DNA from: Lapillicoccus jejuensis
Lineage (GTDB): Bacteria > Actinomycetota > Actinomycetes > Actinomycetales > Dermatophilaceae
Direction: 5' to 3'
Assembly (NCBI RefSeq): GCF_006715055.1
Contig: NZ_VFMN01000001.1
Coordinates: forward strand, 3,782,001-3,846,000
DNA: 64,000 nt
Numbering within the stretch: the stretch's first letter is position 1; every line of letters starts with the position of its first letter. A program made the position numbers and the translations under genes. Shown one piece after another: positions 35,479 through 44,355 of this stretch. The notes under the pieces were generated by a model. The model saw only the letters and a program-made list of their open reading frames with translations. It ran no database searches and was not told the DNA's origin.

Positions 35479-35560
35479 AACCGGGGGCGCCGTACGGCGC
35501 GTTGGCCCCATGACGAGCGGGTGACCGCACCCGCCCGCCCACACGACAGGAGAGCGACCC

Positions 35561-36328
35561 GTGGGATTCCTCGACCGCCTGCTCGGCCGTGCGCCGCAGA
35601 CCCCGACCGGCTACCAGCAGCCGCAGGGCGGCTACCCCGCACCCCCGCCGGGCTACGGCGCCCCGCAGCAGGGGTACGGCGCCCCGCCGCCGTCCGGCAC
35701 GCCGCAGGACGCCCCCGCCGGCGCGAGCCAGGACGAGGTCGCCATCGCGCGGTACAAGTACCTGCTGCGCACCGCACCCCCGGAGAAGATCGAGGAGGCG
35801 CACGCCGAGGCCTTCGCCCAGCTCTCGCCGCAGCAGCGCCAGCAGGTCCTCGGCCAGCTCTCGCAGGGTCTGCCGGAGAACGAGCGCCCGCGCAGCGACG
35901 ACCCGCGTGACCTGGCGCGCTCGGCCACCCGGGCCGAGCTGCGTCAGCCCGGCTTCCTCCAGCGCAGCTTCGGCGGCATGGGCGGCGGCATGGGCGGCGG
36001 CATGGGGATGGGCGGCGCCATCATGGGCTCGATGCTCGGCACCGTGGCCGGTGTCGTCGTCGGCACGGCCGTCGCCGACGCGCTGTTCGGCGGCTTCGAC
36101 GCCTCGCCCGAGGCGGCCGACGCGGGCGTCGGCGACCAGGGCGACCAGGGCGGTGACCCCGGTGACCAGGGCGGCGACGCCGGTGACCAGGGTGGTGACG
36201 CCGGGGGTGACCAGGGCGGCGACGTCGGCGACTTCGGCAGCGACTTCGGGGGCGGCTACTTCGGCGACACCGGCGGCGGGGGCGACTTCGGCGGCGGGGA
36301 CTTCGGGGACTTCGGCGGCGACTTCTGA
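35561..36328 (+). CDS. Uncharacterised Gly-rich protein with a central hydrophobic segment
   Basis: A 255-residue protein of an unnamed actinobacterial type. N-terminal MGFLDRLLGR is amphipathic. A Pro/Tyr/Gly-rich stretch follows (GYGAPQQGYGAPPP), then a conserved helical domain (DEVAIARYKYLLRTAPPEKIEEAHAEAFAQLSPQQRQQVLGQLSQGLPENERP). Next is a Gly-Met run with a hydrophobic helix (GGAIMGSMLGTVAGVVVGTAVADALFGG), then an acidic GDQGGD-repeat tail ending GGGDFGDFGGDF. Start GTG 35561 has AGGAGA ahead. Function unknown. The middle helix could insert in the membrane. Confidence 0.75.
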   Translation: MGFLDRLLGRAPQTPTGYQQPQGGYPAPPPGYGAPQQGYGAPPPSGTPQDAPAGASQDEVAIARYKYLLRTAPPEKIEEAHAEAFAQLSPQQRQQVLGQLSQGLPENERPRSDDPRDLARSATRAELRQPGFLQRSFGGMGGGMGGGMGMGGAIMGSMLGTVAGVVVGTAVADALFGGFDASPEAADAGVGDQGDQGGDPGDQGGDAGDQGGDAGGDQGGDVGDFGSDFGGGYFGDTGGGGDFGGGDFGDFGGDF

Positions 36329-36367
36329 GTCGTCTCCGCCCCACCGTCACCCACCCGTCCGGGAGGG

Positions 36368-36392
36368 GCGCCGCCGCGGTCAGCGGCGGCGC
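36368..36392 (+). terminator. Terminator between the Gly-rich protein gene and der
   Basis: Perfect 10-bp arms GCGCCGCCGC and GCGGCGGCGC around GGTCA, followed on the plus strand by TTCTCCTT. It overlaps the stop region of the convergent der gene. Confidence 0.7.
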
Positions 36393-37864
36393 TTCTCCTT
36401 GACCCGGACCGAGATCTCGATGGGCGTGCCCTCGAAGCCGAACTGCTCGCGCAGCCGACGCTCGAGGAAGCGGCGGTAGCCCGCCTCGACGAACCCGGAG
36501 GCGAAGACCACGAAGCGCGGCGGACGCGTCGAGGCCTGCGTGGCGAAGAGGATGCGCGGCTGCTTGCCTCCCCGGACCGGGTGCGGGTGGGCGGCGACGA
36601 CCTCGCCGAGGAAGGCGTTGAGCTTGGCGGTGGGGATGCGGGTGTCCCACGACGCCAGCGCCCGCTCCAGCGCCGGGACGAGCCGGTCGGTGTGCCGTCC
36701 GGTGCGCGCGGACAGGTTGACCCGCGGCGCCCAGGGGATCTGGACGAGGTCGCGCTCGATCTCGCGCTCGAGGAAGTAGCGGCGCTCCTCGTCGGTGAGG
36801 TCCCACTTGTTGTAGGCGACGACGAGCGCGCGCCCGGCGTCGACGACCTGCTGGATGACCCGCACGTCCTGCTCGGCGATGGTCGTGGCGGCGTCGACGA
36901 GGACGACGGCCACCTCGGCCTTCTCCAGCGCGGTCTGGGTGCGCAGCGAGGCGTAGAAGTCGGCGCCGCGGGTCTGGTGCACCCGTCGGCGGATGCCCGC
37001 GGTGTCGACGAAGCGCCAGGTCTTCCCGCCGAGCTCGACCAGCTCGTCGACGGGGTCGCGGGTGGTGCCGGCGAGGTCGTCGACGACGACCCGCTCGCTG
37101 CCGGCCAGCTGGTTGAGCAGGCTGGACTTGCCCACGTTGGGTCGTCCCACGAGGGCCACCCGACGCGGGCCCCCACGGCGGTAGGCCCCGCCGACGGCGG
37201 ACACGTCGGGGAGCACCGCGAGGACGGCGTCGAGCACGTCGCCGCTCCCGCGGCCGTGCAGCGCGGAGACGGGGTACGGCTCGCCGAGGCCGAGGTTCCA
37301 CAGCGCGGTCGCGTCGGCCTCGAAGCGCTGGTCGTCGACCTTGTTGGCGACGAGGACGACGGGCTTGCCCGAGCGGCGCAGCAGGCGCACGACGGCCTCG
37401 TCGGTGTCGGTCGCGCCGACGACGGCGTCGACGACGAACATCACGACGTCGGCCAGCTCGACGGCGACCTCGGCCTGCTCGGCGACCCGCAGGTGGATCC
37501 CGGTCGCGTCCACCTCCCAGCCGCCGGTGTCGACGAGGGTGAAGCGCCGACCGGTCCACTCGGCGTCGTACGCCACGCGGTCGCGGGTGACGCCGGGGAC
37601 GTCCTCGACGACGGCCTCGCGGCGGCCGAGGATGCGGTTGACGAGGGTGGACTTGCCGACGTTGGGGCGGCCGACGACGGCGACGACCGGCAGCGGGCCG
37701 GCGTCCTGGTCGTCGTCGGGGTCGAGGTCGCCGCGCTCGATGAGCGCCTGGTCGTCCTCGTCGAGGTCGAACTCCTCGAGGCCGGCGCGCAGGGCGCGCG
37801 CGAGCGACGGGTCGCCGTCCTCGAGCTCGTCGAGGGCGGGGCTGGACGGGGTGGTGTCGCTCAC
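36380..37864 (-). CDS. der: Ribosome biogenesis GTPase Der (EngA)
   Basis: A 494-residue GTPase with two tandem G domains and a KH-like C-terminal domain. First P-loop [22 protein letters not shown] (about 65), DTGGWE and NKVD. Second P-loop [21 protein letters not shown] (about 238), DTAGIRRR and NKWD. It acts in 50S subunit maturation. An acidic N-terminal extension of about 60 residues is common in actinobacteria. GTG 37864; its purine-rich ribosome-binding region (GGGGGAG, 11 nt ahead) lies within a perfect palindrome at 37876-37893. Confidence 0.97.
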   Translation of the reverse strand: MSDTTPSSPALDELEDGDPSLARALRAGLEEFDLDEDDQALIERGDLDPDDDQDAGPLPVVAVVGRPNVGKSTLVNRILGRREAVVEDVPGVTRDRVAYDAEWTGRRFTLVDTGGWEVDATGIHLRVAEQAEVAVELADVVMFVVDAVVGATDTDEAVVRLLRRSGKPVVLVANKVDDQRFEADATALWNLGLGEPYPVSALHGRGSGDVLDAVLAVLPDVSAVGGAYRRGGPRRVALVGRPNVGKSSLLNQLAGSERVVVDDLAGTTRDPVDELVELGGKTWRFVDTAGIRRRVHQTRGADFYASLRTQTALEKAEVAVVLVDAATTIAEQDVRVIQQVVDAGRALVVAYNKWDLTDEERRYFLEREIERDLVQIPWAPRVNLSARTGRHTDRLVPALERALASWDTRIPTAKLNAFLGEVVAAHPHPVRGGKQPRILFATQASTRPPRFVVFASGFVEAGYRRFLERRLREQFGFEGTPIEISVRVKEKRRR

Positions 37865-37875
37865 GACCGACCATT

Positions 37876-37893
37876 CTCCCCCACGTGGGGGAG
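37876..37893. promoter_or_regulatory. Perfect 18-bp palindrome over the der ribosome-binding region
   Basis: CTCCCCCACGTGGGGGAG is self-complementary. It falls between the plsC stop and the der start, and the downstream arm is the only purine-rich ribosome-binding candidate for der. It could be a terminator of the upstream gene, a protein site, or an RNA hairpin that masks the der start. Confidence 0.5.
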
Positions 37894-37910
37894 TGCTCCC
37901 GACCGCGCGC

Positions 37911-38615
37911 TCAGTCCCCCGCCTCGACGAGCCCGTCGTCGGGCAGGACGAGGCCGTACGTCGCGCTCGCGGTGGTCACGTGCTCGGCCAGCCGGTCGCG
38001 CAGCCGCTCGGTCGCGGCGCGCAGCCGCTCCCGGCCGGGCAGCGCACGGTCGGGGGCCAGGTCGAACGGCTCGCCGAAGTCGACGACGACGCGGGTGCGC
38101 ACGCGGGGCAGGGACCCCGTGGACGCGCCGGCCCGTCGGGTACCGAGCACGGCGACCGGGACGACCTGCGCGCCGGCCTGCAGGGCCAGCCACGCCGCGC
38201 CCTGGTTGACCTGAGCGACGTCGCCGCGCCCGCGGGTGCCCTCGGGGAAGACACCGACGGCGCCGCCGCGCTCGAGCACGGCCCGGGCGACGCCCAGGGC
38301 GGACCGGTCCCCGCGGCTGCGGTCGATGGGGATCTGCCCGACGGTGCGCAGCACCCGGCCGAGCGGGCCGGTGAACATCTGCTGCTTGACCAGGAAGCTG
38401 ACCCCGCGGGGGGCGAGCGAGAAGACGAGCGGCCCGTCGAGGAAGCCGCTGTGGTTGGCGACGAGCACGACCGGGCCGGCCGGCACGCGCTCGCGATGGT
38501 GCGCCTCGCAGCGCCACAGGGCGCCCAGCAGCACCCGTCCGAACCGTCGGCCGCCCTCGACCTGGCGAGCCGTGGGCACCCGCGGCGTCACCGCCGCGGG
38601 GTCAGGGCGCGACAC
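37911..38615 (-). CDS. 1-acyl-sn-glycerol-3-phosphate acyltransferase (PlsC type)
   Basis: A 234-residue acyltransferase. The catalytic motif is [16 protein letters not shown] (NHx4D, about residue 50). The substrate motif is [12 protein letters not shown] (about 122), with SFLVKQQMF and [11 protein letters not shown] as further family blocks. It would acylate lysophosphatidic acid to phosphatidic acid at the membrane. Start at 38615, within the 3' end of cmk (14-bp overlap). Lies between cmk and der, where mycobacteria have the two genes adjacent. Confidence 0.92.
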   Translation of the reverse strand: MSRPDPAAVTPRVPTARQVEGGRRFGRVLLGALWRCEAHHRERVPAGPVVLVANHSGFLDGPLVFSLAPRGVSFLVKQQMFTGPLGRVLRTVGQIPIDRSRGDRSALGVARAVLERGGAVGVFPEGTRGRGDVAQVNQGAAWLALQAGAQVVPVAVLGTRRAGASTGSLPRVRTRVVVDFGEPFDLAPDRALPGRERLRAATERLRDRLAEHVTTASATYGLVLPDDGLVEAGD

Positions 38616-39342
38616 CGGCGCCCGCGTGCACGACGTCGAGCACCGCGGCGACCGACCCGGCGAAGTCCAGGTCGCTGGTGTCGACGGTGGTCACCCCCTC
38701 GGCGGCCTCGAGGAACCGGGACACGGTCGAGTCGTCGCGGTCCCGGCGCACCACCTCGTCGTGGGTGGCGGCCAGCGCCGAGGCGTCGGCGGTGCCGTGC
38801 AGCTCGGTGGCGCGGCGGGCCAGGCGGGCCTCGACGCTGGCCGTGAGCAGGACGCGCACGCGGGCGTCGGGGGCGACGACGGTGGTGATGTCTCGACCCT
38901 CGGCCACGCAGCCGCCCGTGCGCCCGGCCGTCTCGGCGACGAGGGCCCGCTGGCGGCGCACGAGGATCTCGCGCACGTCGAGGTTGGTCGCGACGGCCGA
39001 CACGACCTGCGAGATGCGCGGCTCCCGGATGGCGGCGGTCACGTCGGTGCCGTCGACCTGCACGGTGACGGCGTCCGGGTCGGTGGCCAGCTGCAGGGGC
39101 AGCACGAGGGCCGCGTCGGCGACCGCGCGCCGGTCGGCGAGGTCGAGGCCCCGCTCGAGGCACCACCAGGTCAGCGCGCGGTACATCGCGCCGGTGTCGA
39201 GGAACCCGACGCCGAGGTCGCGGGCCACGGCCCGGGCGACGCTCGACTTGCCGGACCCGGAGGGGCCGTCGATGGCGACGACGAGCGGGTGCCCGTTCAG
39301 CGAGGTGGGGTCCGAGTGGGGGGCGGCGGGCGGCTCGGTCAC
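38602..39342 (-). CDS. cmk: Cytidylate kinase
   Basis: A 246-residue (d)CMP kinase. P-loop VVAIDGPSGSGKSSVARAVA (26-34), then VGFLDTGAMYRALTWW, RGLDLA, EPRISQVVSAVATNLDVRE, VAEGRDITTVVAPDA and RRDRDDSTVSRFLEAAEGVTTVDTS, all typical of Cmk. It phosphorylates CMP and dCMP with ATP. GTG 39342 has no Shine-Dalgarno but TAGGCT (39356-39351) lies eight bases upstream, so the mRNA is probably leaderless; a longer frame upstream has no homology. Head of the cmk-plsC-der group. Confidence 0.95.
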   Translation of the reverse strand: MTEPPAAPHSDPTSLNGHPLVVAIDGPSGSGKSSVARAVARDLGVGFLDTGAMYRALTWWCLERGLDLADRRAVADAALVLPLQLATDPDAVTVQVDGTDVTAAIREPRISQVVSAVATNLDVREILVRRQRALVAETAGRTGGCVAEGRDITTVVAPDARVRVLLTASVEARLARRATELHGTADASALAATHDEVVRRDRDDSTVSRFLEAAEGVTTVDTSDLDFAGSVAAVLDVVHAGAGVAP

Positions 39343-39350
39343 GGGCCCAC

Positions 39351-39356
39351 AGCCTA
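39351..39356 (-). promoter_or_regulatory. -10 element for a leaderless cmk transcript
   Basis: TAGGCT on the minus strand ends 8 nt before the cmk GTG. The same spacing is seen for other genes here. No obvious -35. Confidence 0.45.
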
Positions 39357-39377
39357 CCGACCCGCCGGCGGGGGCCG

Positions 39378-40496
39378 TCAGTCGTGGACGCGCCAGCCCC
39401 GCTCGGCCAGCGCGGTGTGCAGGTGCTCGACGGCGGTCGGCAGGACGGCGACCTCGGCCAGGCCGAAGGGCAGGCCCAGCCCGTGGTCGATCCGCAGGTC
39501 CTCGAGGTTGACGCCGGCGTCGCCGATGTCGACCAGCAGGGAGGCCAGCGCTCCCGGGCGGTCGGGCACGACGACGACGACGGAGGCGTACGACGTCGGT
39601 CCCCCACCGTGCTTGCCGGGGATCCGGGCCTGACCGGTGTTGCCGTCGGTGATGCTGCGCGCGACGACCTGCAGGGCGCCGGGGGCGGGCGCCGCGTCGG
39701 CGTCGGTGCCGGTCAGCGCGTCGAGGGCGGCGAGGAGGTCGTCGAGGTCGGCACGGACCTCGTGCAGCACGCTGCGGACGGCCGCGGCGTTGCCGGCGAG
39801 GATCTGGGTCCACAGCCGCGCGTCGCTGGCCGCGATCCGGGTGACGTCGCGCAGCCCCTGGCCCGCGAGGGCGACGGCGTCGTCGCTGAGGTCGCGCAGC
39901 CGCGCGGCGACGAGGCTGGCCGCCACCTGCGGCACGTGCGAGACGACCGCGACGGCGGCGTCGTGCTCGGCGGCGGCCATGACGGTCACCACCGACCCGA
40001 CCGCCTCGGCGACCCGGCGCACGAGGTCGACCGCGGCCGGGGCGCTCGACGCCCCCGGCACGACGACCCAGGCGCGGCCCTCGAAGAGGTCGGCGCGCGC
40101 GGCCATCGCTCCGCTGCGCTCGCGGCCGGCCATCGGGTGCGAGCCGACGTAGCGGGTCAGGTCGGCCCCGGCCGCCGCGACGGCGGCGGCCACCGCCTCC
40201 TTGACGGAGGCGACGTCCGTGACGACGGCGCCCGGCCAGCGGTCCAGCTCGGCGGCGACGACCGGGCCGGCGACGTCGGGTGGGGCCGCGACGACGACGA
40301 GGTCGGGCTCCGGGTCGTCGGCCGAGGCCAGCCGGCCCGCCCCGAGGTCGCGGGCGAGGGCCGACGCGGTCGGGGACGGGTCGTGCAGCACGACGTCGTA
40401 CCCGGCGCGGGTCAGCGCGATGCCGAGGCTCGCGCCGATGAGGCCCGTCCCGACGACGCGGACGCGCCCGGCGCCGGTGTCGTCGGCCACCGTCAC
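39378..40496 (-). CDS. tyrA: Prephenate dehydrogenase with C-terminal ACT domain
   Basis: A 372-residue TyrA. NAD-binding GTGLIG at 16-21, then VVVAAPPDVAGPVV, TDVASVKEAV and the catalytic YVGSHPMAGRERSGAMAARADLFEGRAWVV. The C-terminal ACT domain (about 295-365; SYASVVVVVPDRPGALASLLVDIGDAGVNLEDLRIDH) suggests tyrosine feedback. It oxidises and decarboxylates prephenate to 4-hydroxyphenylpyruvate. Start GTG 40496 overlaps the rluB stop. Its presence between rluB and cmk differs from the mycobacterial order. Confidence 0.94.
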   Translation of the reverse strand: MTVADDTGAGRVRVVGTGLIGASLGIALTRAGYDVVLHDPSPTASALARDLGAGRLASADDPEPDLVVVAAPPDVAGPVVAAELDRWPGAVVTDVASVKEAVAAAVAAAGADLTRYVGSHPMAGRERSGAMAARADLFEGRAWVVVPGASSAPAAVDLVRRVAEAVGSVVTVMAAAEHDAAVAVVSHVPQVAASLVAARLRDLSDDAVALAGQGLRDVTRIAASDARLWTQILAGNAAAVRSVLHEVRADLDDLLAALDALTGTDADAAPAPGALQVVARSITDGNTGQARIPGKHGGGPTSYASVVVVVPDRPGALASLLVDIGDAGVNLEDLRIDHGLGLPFGLAEVAVLPTAVEHLHTALAERGWRVHD

Positions 40497-41563
40497 ATCC
40501 CGGCGGCCGTGTAGAGCTGGCCCACTTCCTCGCGGGTGAGCCGGCGGTAGCGCCCGGACTTGAGGCTGCCCAGGTGGATCGGCCCGACCTGGGTGCGCAC
40601 GAGGGTGATGACCGGGTGCCCGACGGCGTCGAGCAGGCGCCTCACCACGTGCTTCTTGCCCTCGTGGAGCACGAGCTCGACCAGGGCCTTGCCGGGCTGG
40701 CTGTCGACGAGCCGGAACGAGTCGACCGCGACGACGCCGTCCTCGAGCTCGACGCCGTCGCGCAGCCGTCGACCGAGGTCGCGCGGGATCGGGGCCGGCA
40801 CCTGCGCGAGGTAGGTCTTCGGGACGCCGTACGCCGGGTGCTGCAACCGGTGGGCGAGGTCGCCGTCGTTGGTGAGCAGCAGCAGCCCCTCGGTGTCGGC
40901 GTCGAGCCGGCCGACGTGGAAGAGGCGCTCGGGCCGGTCGCCGACGTAGTCCGCCAGCGAGACCCGCCCGAGGTCGTCACTCATCGTCGAGACGACCTTG
41001 AGTGGCTTGTTGAAGGCGAGGTAGACCCGTGACTCGTCGAGGTTGACCCGCGTGCCGTCGACGTGGACGGTCTGCCGGTCCGGGTCGACCCGGACGCCGA
41101 GCTCGGTGACGACGTGGCCGTCGACCTGGACGCGGCCGGCTGCGATGAGGTTCTCGCAGGTGCGGCGCGAGCCGACCCCGGCGCCGGCCAGCAGCTTCTG
41201 CAGGCGCACGCCGTCCGGGTCGTGGACGTCGACCTGCGCGTCGTCGTCGCGGCGCTGCGGCAGCCGGGTCGGCTGGCCCGGCCGGGTGTTGCCCGCGAAG
41301 CGCGGGCCCTTGCCGCCCTGACCGGTGGTCGGGCGCGCCGAGCCGGGTTTGGCGGTGCGCTTGCCCAGCGGGGTCCTGCCCTCGGCGGGCTTCTTGGCGA
41401 ACGGCTTTCCCGAGGAGGACTTCCCGGAGGACGGCTTACCCGAGGACGACTTCCCGGCGAACGGCTTCCCGGACGAGGGCTTCCCGGAGGACGAGCCACC
41501 GGGGCGCCCACCAGGGCGGCCACGTCCCTGACCGCCGGCGCCGCGGCCGGGCTGGGGGCTCAT
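40493..41563 (-). CDS. Pseudouridine synthase RluB/RsuA family
   Basis: A 356-residue 23S rRNA pseudouridine synthase. The first 110 residues are a basic low-complexity extension rich in SSGKP and FAGK units. An S4 RNA-binding domain follows (VRLQKLLAGAGVGSRRTCENLIAAGRVQVDG). The catalytic Asp is in HVGRLDADTEGLLLLTNDGDLAHRLQHPA (about residue 219). The KKHVVRRLLDAVGHPVITLVRTQVGPI block closes the domain. ATG 41563 overlaps the scpB stop as ATGA. The extension could aid rRNA binding. Confidence 0.93.
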   Translation of the reverse strand: MSPQPGRGAGGQGRGRPGGRPGGSSSGKPSSGKPFAGKSSSGKPSSGKSSSGKPFAKKPAEGRTPLGKRTAKPGSARPTTGQGGKGPRFAGNTRPGQPTRLPQRRDDDAQVDVHDPDGVRLQKLLAGAGVGSRRTCENLIAAGRVQVDGHVVTELGVRVDPDRQTVHVDGTRVNLDESRVYLAFNKPLKVVSTMSDDLGRVSLADYVGDRPERLFHVGRLDADTEGLLLLTNDGDLAHRLQHPAYGVPKTYLAQVPAPIPRDLGRRLRDGVELEDGVVAVDSFRLVDSQPGKALVELVLHEGKKHVVRRLLDAVGHPVITLVRTQVGPIHLGSLKSGRYRRLTREEVGQLYTAAGM

Positions 41564-42174
41564 GCCCGCCCCTGCTCGGCCAGCTCGTCGAGGGCGTCGA
41601 CCTCGGGCAGGAACGGCGCCAGGGCGGGCAGGTCGTCGAGCGACCCCAGCCCCATCCGCTGGAGGAAGTACGGCGTCGTGCCGTAGAGGACGGCGCCGGC
41701 CTCCCCGAGCTGGTCGACCTCGGTGACGAGCCCGCGGGTGAGCAGCGTGCGCACGACCCCGTCGACGTTGACCCCGCGCACCGCGCTGACCCGCGCCCGG
41801 GACACCGGCTGGCGGTAGGCGATGACCGCGAGCGTCTCGAGGGCGGCCTGCGTCAGCTTGGCCTGCTGCCCGTCGAGGAGGAACTTCTCCACGACCGGGG
41901 CCAGCTCGGCCCGCGAGTAGACGCGCCAGCCACCGGCGACGCTGCGCAGGGTGAAGCCGCGACCCGCGGCCGCGTAGTCGGTCTCGAGCTGCTCGAGGGC
42001 GGCGACGACGTCGTCGACCGGGACCTCGAGGGCGGACGCGAGCGTCACCTCGGCGACCGGCTCGTCGACGACCATGAGGACCGCCTCCAGCGCGGCCGGC
42101 AGGCCGCCCGGCAGGTCGTGGACCGAGAAGGCCGGCGCGGCCGGGTCCTCGGTCAGGGTGTCGTGCTCAGTCAT
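41560..42174 (-). CDS. scpB: Segregation and condensation protein B
   Basis: A 204-residue winged-helix partner of SMC-ScpA. GLPAALEAVLMVVDEPVAEVTLASAL opens the first winged helix. KLTQAALETLAVIAYRQPVSRARVSAVRGVNVDGVVRTLLTRGLVTEV is the signature block, and AVLYGTTPYFLQRMGLGSLDDLPALAPFLPE ends the protein. Start ATG 42174, overlapping scpA by 8 bp. Acts in chromosome condensation with ScpA. Confidence 0.96.
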   Translation of the reverse strand: MTEHDTLTEDPAAPAFSVHDLPGGLPAALEAVLMVVDEPVAEVTLASALEVPVDDVVAALEQLETDYAAAGRGFTLRSVAGGWRVYSRAELAPVVEKFLLDGQQAKLTQAALETLAVIAYRQPVSRARVSAVRGVNVDGVVRTLLTRGLVTEVDQLGEAGAVLYGTTPYFLQRMGLGSLDDLPALAPFLPEVDALDELAEQGRA

Positions 42175-43147
42175 CTCTCTCCTCGTCGGCCGGGGCCGTC
42201 GCCGGCGCCGCGGGGCCGGGCGTCGGGCCCGGTCCGTCGGTGGTGCCGCTCGTGTCGTCGAACTCGTCGAACTCGTCGGACAGCCCGACGTCGCCCTGGT
42301 CGCTGCCGGTCCAGCGTACGGTCAGCTCGCCCAGGGCCTGCTCCTGCTCGAAGGCGATCGCCGCCTCGCGGAAGAGCTCGAGCAGGGCCAGGAACCGCGC
42401 GACGATGACCAGGGTCGAGTCGGCGTCGGCCACGAGGTCGCGGAACGACGCGGTGCGCCGCGTCCGCATCCGGGCGACGACGATCTCGGCCTGCTCGCGG
42501 ACGCTGACCTGGACCTGGTGCAGGTGCTCCAGCCCGACCGTCGGCGGCGGCTTGGGGGTGAGGGCCCGCGCCGCGACCATGGCCAGCTGGAGCGGGGTGA
42601 CGCCCATGACGAGCTCGGGCAGGAGCGCGGCGAACTGCGGCTCGAGCCCGGCCTGCCGCGGTGTCATCCGCCCCGCCGCGGCCATCCGGTCGGCGAAGGT
42701 GCGGGCGATGTCCTTGAAGGCGCGGTACTGCAGCAGCCGGGCGAAGAGCAGGTCGCGGGCCTCGATGAGCGCGAGGTCCTCCTCGTCCTCGGGGCCGGTC
42801 TGCGGGAGCAGCCGGGCCGCCTTGAGGTCGAGCAGCGTCGCCGCGACGACGAGGAACTCCGACGCCTGCCCGAGGTCCCACCCTCCGGCGGACGCCTGGG
42901 CCGCCTTGAGGTGCGCGACGAACTCGTCCGTCACCTTGGCCAGCGCGATCTCGGTGATGTCGAGCTTGTGCTTGGCGATGAGCCCGAGGAGCAGGTCGAA
43001 GGGGCCCTCGAAGACGTCGAGGTGCACCTCGAAGGTCGAACCGCCCGCGCGCCGGGTGAGCACCCCTCCCGGGGTCACCTCGGACGTCCCGGACGGCAGG
43101 ACGTCACCGCCGTCGACCGGTCGGTCGACGGGTCCCGCGGCGGTCAT
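42167..43147 (-). CDS. scpA: Segregation and condensation protein A
   Basis: A 326-residue kleisin. FEVHLDVFEGPFDLLLGLIAKHKLDITEIALAKVTDEFVAHL is the conserved N-terminal SMC-binding domain, followed by EFLVVAATLLDLKAARLLP. The C-terminal winged helix with VIVARFLALLELFREAAIAFEQEQALGELTVRW is present. The acidic tail is low complexity. ATG 43147, 5 bp after the parA stop. Forms the SMC-ScpAB condensin. Confidence 0.96.
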   Translation of the reverse strand: MTAAGPVDRPVDGGDVLPSGTSEVTPGGVLTRRAGGSTFEVHLDVFEGPFDLLLGLIAKHKLDITEIALAKVTDEFVAHLKAAQASAGGWDLGQASEFLVVAATLLDLKAARLLPQTGPEDEEDLALIEARDLLFARLLQYRAFKDIARTFADRMAAAGRMTPRQAGLEPQFAALLPELVMGVTPLQLAMVAARALTPKPPPTVGLEHLHQVQVSVREQAEIVVARMRTRRTASFRDLVADADSTLVIVARFLALLELFREAAIAFEQEQALGELTVRWTGSDQGDVGLSDEFDEFDDTSGTTDGPGPTPGPAAPATAPADEERDD

Positions 43148-43152
43148 CGGGC

Positions 43153-44193
43153 TCAGGCCGCCCCACCGCGGGCGATGAGCTCGCGGGCCAGCTGGCGGTA
43201 GGCGGCCGAGCCGCTGTGGGTGGGCGCGTACGTCGTGATCGGCTCGGCGGCCAGCGTCGCGTCGGGGAACTTGATCGTGCGGCTGATGACCGTGTGGAAC
43301 ACCAGGTCGCCGAAGTGGTCGACGACGGACTTGACGACCTCGCGGCTGTGCAGGGTGCGGCCGTCGTACATCGTCGCGAGGATGCCGTCGGTCTGGAGCT
43401 TGGGGTTGAGCCGGTCGGTGATCTTCTCGATCGTCTCGACGAGCAGCGCGACGCCGCGCATGGCGAAGAACTCGCACTCCAGCGGGATGAGCACGCCGTG
43501 CGCGGCCGTCAGCGCGTTGACGGTCAGCAGACCGAGCGACGGCTGGCAGTCGATGAGGACGACGTCGTACTCGTCGAGCACCGGGCGCAGCGCGCGCGCG
43601 AGGATCTGCTCGCGGGCGACCTCCCCCACCAGCTGCACCTCGGCCGCCGACAGGTCGATGTTGGCCGGGACGACGTCCAGACCCGGGGTCCGCGTCGGCT
43701 GGATGAGGTCGTGGATGTCGAGGCCGCGCTCGACGAGCAGGTCGTAGACGGTGCGGTCCAGCTCGTTCGCCCGCACCCCGAAGCCGACGGACAGGGCGCC
43801 CTGCGGGTCGAAGTCGACGAGCAGGACGCGGCGGCCCAGCTCGGCCAGCGCCGCGCCGAGGTTGATGGTCGTCGTCGTCTTGCCGACGCCGCCCTTCTGG
43901 TTGCACATGGCGATGATCCGCGCCGGGCCGTGCGACGACAGCGGCGCCGGGTCCGGGAACGCGGGCAGCGGGCGACCGGTCGGGCCGATCTCCCCCACGC
44001 CCACCTGCTCGGTGCCCGGGAGCACGCTGCGGTGCTCGAGCCGGTCCTCGTTCGGTGCCTGCTCCGGCGTGTGCACCGGAACCTGCTCCGGGGGCTGCGG
44101 GGTGGACGCGGTGTCGCCCGGTCCGCCGGGGGCCTCGTACGGGCGGTCCTCGTACGGCTGGTCCTCGTGCGGTGGTCTCGCCTCGGCGGTCAC
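43153..44193 (-). CDS. ParA/Soj-family chromosome partitioning ATPase
   Basis: A 346-residue deviant Walker ATPase. RIIAMCNQKGGVGKTTTTINLGAALAE (about residue 100) is the P-loop. VLLVDFDPQGALSVGFG and VLIDCQPSLGLLTVNALTAAHGVLIPLECEFFAMRGVALL are Walker A' and B blocks. The first 95 residues are a Pro/Glu-rich disordered extension. It matches Rv1708, the ParA-like protein upstream of scpAB; no parB is beside it, so it is distinct from the oriC parAB pair. GTG 44193. Confidence 0.92.
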   Translation of the reverse strand: MTAEARPPHEDQPYEDRPYEAPGGPGDTASTPQPPEQVPVHTPEQAPNEDRLEHRSVLPGTEQVGVGEIGPTGRPLPAFPDPAPLSSHGPARIIAMCNQKGGVGKTTTTINLGAALAELGRRVLLVDFDPQGALSVGFGVRANELDRTVYDLLVERGLDIHDLIQPTRTPGLDVVPANIDLSAAEVQLVGEVAREQILARALRPVLDEYDVVLIDCQPSLGLLTVNALTAAHGVLIPLECEFFAMRGVALLVETIEKITDRLNPKLQTDGILATMYDGRTLHSREVVKSVVDHFGDLVFHTVISRTIKFPDATLAAEPITTYAPTHSGSAAYRQLARELIARGGAA

Positions 44194-44250
44194 GGTCGTT
44201 ACGGCTCCGGTCTGGGTCTTGCGGTCGGTCGGCTCGCGCTGATCGCCGCC

Positions 44251-44256
44251 AACCTA
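44251..44256 (-). promoter_or_regulatory. -10 element upstream of parA
   Basis: TAGGTT on the minus strand would give a start near 44244 and a leader of about 50 nt before the GTG at 44193. The -35 is not clear. Confidence 0.4.
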
Positions 44257-44269
44257 CCAGCGTGGTCGG

Positions 44270-44293
44270 GGTGGGCGCCGCAGCGGCGCCACC
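44270..44293 (-). terminator. Hairpin after xerD
   Basis: GGTGG-x-CGCC / GGCG-x-CCACC type stem (44270-44293) with one bulged base and a 3-nt loop, lying about 65 nt after the xerD stop and just before the parA promoter. Probably separates the two transcripts. Confidence 0.45.
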
Positions 44294-44355
44294 GGGGCGT
44301 GTCTCGACCTCGACCACACGTCGATACAGCCTCGACCTCAGGTGGAGATCGAGCC

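Noticed and set aside
35486-35500. GCGCCGTACGGCGC palindrome as a specific operator
   Set aside because: Similar GTACGGCGC strings occur many times, inside genes as well, so this copy alone has no special support.
34779-35777. Long open frame on the minus strand across the EHHPQ and Gly-rich protein genes
   Set aside because: Its repetitive translation (RVVLL units) is only the reverse reading of the 15-bp repeat; the plus-strand frames have good ribosome-binding sites and more natural protein composition.
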